Part shown: positions 60,471 through 64,000 of the stretch, piece by piece
How positions within the stretch are numbered: the first letter of the stretch is position 1
How the letters are laid out: each line of letters opens with the position of its first letter
The notes under the pieces: model-generated
The model's input: the letters and a program-made list of their open reading frames with translations, nothing else
Told to the model about the DNA's origin: nothing
Database searches by the model: none
Translations under genes and position numbers: made by a program
NCBI GenBank assembly: GCA_008921705.1
Contig: VFFE01007215.1
Span: 4,616,214-4,680,213, forward strand
DNA: 64,000 nucleotides
Reading direction: 5' to 3'
Origin: Burhinus oedicnemus
Taxonomy: Eukaryota; Chordata; Aves; Charadriiformes; Burhinidae

Positions 60471-63400
60471 ACTCCTTACAGAATGCCTGTGATCTATGTG
60501 TGCTTGTAGTCTTATGGCTGTGTCAGCAAAAAAACAGGTGGACTATATAAATTATACTTAATTTATATATGATTTGGAAATTTCTTCAGGTTTTTACTGT
60601 ATATGTATGATTTCAGTTGCATGTAGGTAGTGGAAAGAGACTGCAGCTGAATGCGTTTTATGTTAAAAAAAAAAAGTTCTTAAGAGGTTGTATTGCATCC
60701 TATACAGAGAGAAAGCAACTGTCACATGTTATCATGCTGTTTCAGTGTAGACTTTCTTTGTCCCAGCTCTTATCTCTCAATATACATATTTTTCTGGGCA
60801 AGACTTGTTTTTTCCATGTGTTTTTGCAAACTTAGGGAGGTGGAAGGATATTTAGGGAAGAGAAGTTTCCGGAGTGTATGACAGGAGTGGCAGAATGAGA
60901 CTGAAAGTCACAGCAGCTCAAGGGAAACTGCTGAGAAGAAGAGTGACCAGACAGGCTGGCTTCAGGGATGAGGAATAAAGATGCTTGGAGCCAGAAAGAG
61001 TGGTGCTGAAAGGCAGAAAGCAATTGGTTGATGGAAATCAAAACTGAAAGTAAGGATGTGCTTGAGAGTACATGCTGGGCAGGGAGGGCTGCTCCCTTCA
61101 TCTAATTTTCTTTTACCTTGTATCTCAAATTGCTTCTGTTACTGTACTTTGTACTTTTTGTGTTTAGCATGTTTGTTAGCTCATTTAATCCTTTATTGTG
61201 TAATTCCCTCATGCTTTTCCACTAATCAGGTATGCAAGTTTGCATCTCGCATATATCTAACATTGATTCCTCAAATGATGAGGAAAATAAGCCTTTTAGA
61301 AATCTCCCCCTGCAAGGCAGAGGGGAAGAGTCTTCCAACAGGAGAGAATTACTTCAGATGCAGCTGGTGGACTGCAGGCTTTTAAACCTGAAAACATGGA
61401 TGAAACATAAAGAGGCAGACACAGAAAGCAAGAGTAACATTATTCTAAAGAAAAAGGAGATTCCTTCCTGTTCCCTCCTGTGGGGATATTTTTGAAGATT
61501 CTCATATGAACTCATAGAAGCATCTTCTTGTTTAATTTTTTATTAATCAGGATTTTGCATGAATCACGTGTGATTCCAGGAACTGATTGTAAGGTGGTTA
61601 CCCTTAGCAACCTGTCATTTGCCTTGGATCACCAAATAATGACCCCAGCGTATGTAGCAGGTGTTCTCCATAATAACTGCAGGGAAGCAGAGAGAATACT
61701 ACAGTAATATTATGCATTTATCTAAATTGGAAACAGCTAATTTTCTTAAGGAAAAAACGGCTACTTTTTGCCTTGCAACCTTGTGTTTCTATGTCCTACA
61801 GTTCAGAAACTGTATTTCAGAGCAAGTAGAGTAGGAAAAAAAAAAAATCACAAGAAATCAGTCAAAAAAAAAGAAAAAAAAATGAAAAAAGGCAAGAATC
61901 ACTATAAAACTCAGTGCTTTGTGACTAAGCTATATATCAGTGAATGGACTGGTTATATGAAAAAGGTTGGGGATTATTTTCTTTTATAGCTAAACATAAA
62001 TACTTCTTATCAGTGATTTGGACAAAACTAGTATCTTTTCCAGGAGAACCTTATTTTGTTTCAGATTGCCTTGCCAGTGGAAGGAAGAGAAAGCAAACAT
62101 TTTTGGATTCTGAGTAAGGGATTTTGAAATCTCTTGATGCTTAATAATGAATCTGGCCTCTTTCACCAGCAGTCATACAGAATCCCACAAAAGAGATGCA
62201 GGAGTGGAGAATCTTGCCTCTGACTATCGGATTCCCTGGAAGCCTTCACAAAGCTGAAGATAATAATGGGGAAAGAGCTGGAGGATGTATGTGAACTGCT
62301 TCATGGATATTCCAAGTCAGACTGACTACTGATTCATTCCTTTCCTTCTCTGACTCTTTCCTGCTTCAAAGCAAACACATGAAAGGTGACATGAGAAACT
62401 CCTTCCAGGCATGCAATCTGACAGAAGAGTCCTTTTTAGTACTGTCCCATGGGAGCCACTCCTGTATGGAGGTAGCCTGAAGGCAAAGAAATTTCTTCCT
62501 ACCCACTCTTCCAAACTGGCCTCTGGAGCAATTCTGAGATGAGTTTTGGTTGTCATTTTTGCCTTCAGTAAGAACAAGTCCTTTGCAATTGAAATGAACA
62601 GCAGGAAACCAGAGCATGGCCCAGAGCTTTGAAGATCTCAGATGTGTTATTTAACTTCTAGATTTCTATCCAGGGTTATTTAATTTACCATTTCTGGTTT
62701 CAAAGCCTCCTTCCATAAAAAGGCTTCTGCACCATTAATCTGTTACTAACCTTAAAAGCCTAATATGGAAACAGCTTGTCCTTCAATCTTAAAGACGGTC
62801 ACTTAGAGACAACAGTGGCCTTGAGACCCTGCACCTGTGTTCATATGTGTGTCTGCCTTTCAGGTTGGTCAGATTTGAGAAATGTCTCTCAATAGGACAA
62901 TATAAACATGTAAAATAATAAGATGGGGGAGGTGGAACTTTTCAGTCTAAGTATTGGCTAAATAGTTTTTCTCTGAATTCAAGCATTTAATCAAACACGG
63001 AATTAACTTGTATTTCAAGTCCAGCTTTGTTAAACTTAACTTTCTGTACTGGTTGTATTTTATGGGTTCAGAGTCAGAATATTTGCACTTTACAGGGTCA
63101 GCCCTTTGAAAAAAGCCTCCTTTGCAGTTCTCCATAGGCACTTGCTATTGCTGTCTTTACTCAGGAAAAAAAGCTTACTTCTGTGAGAACTGAGTGTTCA
63201 GCATCTCTATGGAGAAGACCTGTAATCTACTTTCAGCAAATTAAAATCTAATATGGTTTGTCTATATTTCATTTATGCCTCAGGACAAATTAATGTTAAA
63301 AAAACCCTTTGAAATGAAAATGGTGAGCCCTGAGATCAACCTACTTGTAGTGGTTTTATTTCAGGTTTCATTTGGGAATTGAATGCAGCTGTTAAATTAC

Positions 63401-64000
63401 TGGTAGGTAAAACATCAGTGATAATCTGCTTGCATTTTTGTGCCAATAAATTTTCACTCAGAAAAATACAGTGGGATTTAGAAAAAGAAACTATGAAAAT
63501 AACTGTAGCTGGTCTTTTCCTTAAAGTTTTGTTTTATGCTCCAAAACTTTAAGTTCTATTAATAAAATAATTGCAATCCTAGAAATTCATATTAAGAATT
63601 GTCAATAATTACTTTATTTAAAGCCATGTAGGCTGGGGACAGGTCATGTTAAGCTTCCTGTGCAGTTTGCTGTTCAAATGTGGCAGCCTTCACTGTGCTG
63701 TAAGATAACTAGAACTTGAAATGAAGTTCATTTTCATGTGTGAAATGTAAGCAGCAAGACCCAGTAGAAAGAGGCAAAGCAAGTATGCTTGTCGATTGAC
63801 CAGTGCCTCAGTGTGAGGAGATCCTCCCATGCACTTTTCAAAGGTTTTGTCAACCTAGAGGAATCTTAATGGAGGGCAAAAAGTCCAGCAAATTGCATGG
63901 GAGATAATTCACTTCCTTCTGCAGAATACTGTCTCATAACAAAATTCTGCCTTCTTCAAGATCGTTACTAGACAGGCTGCTTAGGACACCACAGCCCACC
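60471..64000. other. Non-coding AT-rich stretch, nothing recognised
   Basis: No gene or transposon recognised to the end of the window. An A-rich low-complexity patch spans about 61834-61894. Open frames reach 109 codons (61056-61385 on +) without recognisable motif and are treated as chance. Confidence 0.5.
61834..61894 (+). repeat. A-rich low-complexity patch
   Basis: Several runs of 6-12 A separated by short mixed words. It is not preceded by a recognisable retroposed body, so it is called low-complexity rather than a poly-A tail. Confidence 0.75.

Noticed and set aside
61056..61385. 109-codon open frame on the + strand
   Set aside because: Low-complexity Cys/Leu-rich start followed by unrelated sequence, overlapped by another open frame. 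No motif or splice support.

Overview
This window is vertebrate nuclear DNA, almost certainly from a bird. The evidence is a set of CR1 (chicken-repeat-1) LINE copies. Several end in the short octamer-type tandem tail typical of avian CR1 (ATTCTRTG-like), most are 5'-truncated, and one is nearly complete. There is also one solo LTR of the avian endogenous-retrovirus type that begins TGTCCTGGTTT. The rest is AT-rich, low-repeat, non-coding sequence with faint ancient SINE-like remnants. I found no bacterial-type gene organisation, no confident host protein-coding gene, no tRNA or rRNA gene and no CRISPR array. The window is best read as a bird intergenic or long-intron region; the species cannot be named from it.

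Layout. 1-13.9 kb: unique AT-rich DNA with one MIR/L2-like remnant, a purine-rich tract near 5.2-5.55 kb and a weak exon candidate at 4268-4346. 13.9-14.84 kb: CR1 copy A (+). 14.84-24.4 kb: unique DNA with small microsatellites, a perfect 13-bp palindrome and an ancient imperfect palindrome. 24.4-25.33 kb: CR1 copy B (+), about 98% identical to copy A and open through to its stop. 29.25-29.77 kb: a different CR1 3' end (+). 34.33-35.26 kb: an isolated GC-rich block with a 20-bp tandem repeat. 36.7 kb: a second exon-like segment. 38.36-38.45 kb: an assembly gap of exactly 20 N between an A-run and a C-run. 40.08-40.40 kb: an old CR1 fragment (-). 41.29-45.61 kb: a near-full-length CR1 (-) with recognisable ORF1 (SGNH-hydrolase-like) and ORF2 (endonuclease plus reverse transcriptase), both broken. 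50.16-50.81 kb: a solo LTR. 55.5 kb: a short CR1 tail (-). 56.9 kb: a MIR-like SINE (-). 58.94-59.97 kb: CR1 (+). 60.38-60.47 kb: a short CR1 tail (-) facing it.

No set of genes here works together as a system. The only coding potential with a recognisable function is retrotransposon-derived. The near-full-length CR1 is dead: nonsense codons, frameshifts and a substitution in the reverse transcriptase catalytic motif. The truncated copies could not move autonomously. The most useful observations are the two nearly identical direct CR1 copies 10.5 kb apart, with divergence concentrated at one edge; the near-complete CR1 with its ORF1; the isolated GC-rich block; and the gap-flanking homopolymers. 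I looked for an undescribed system and do not see one that the sequence supports.
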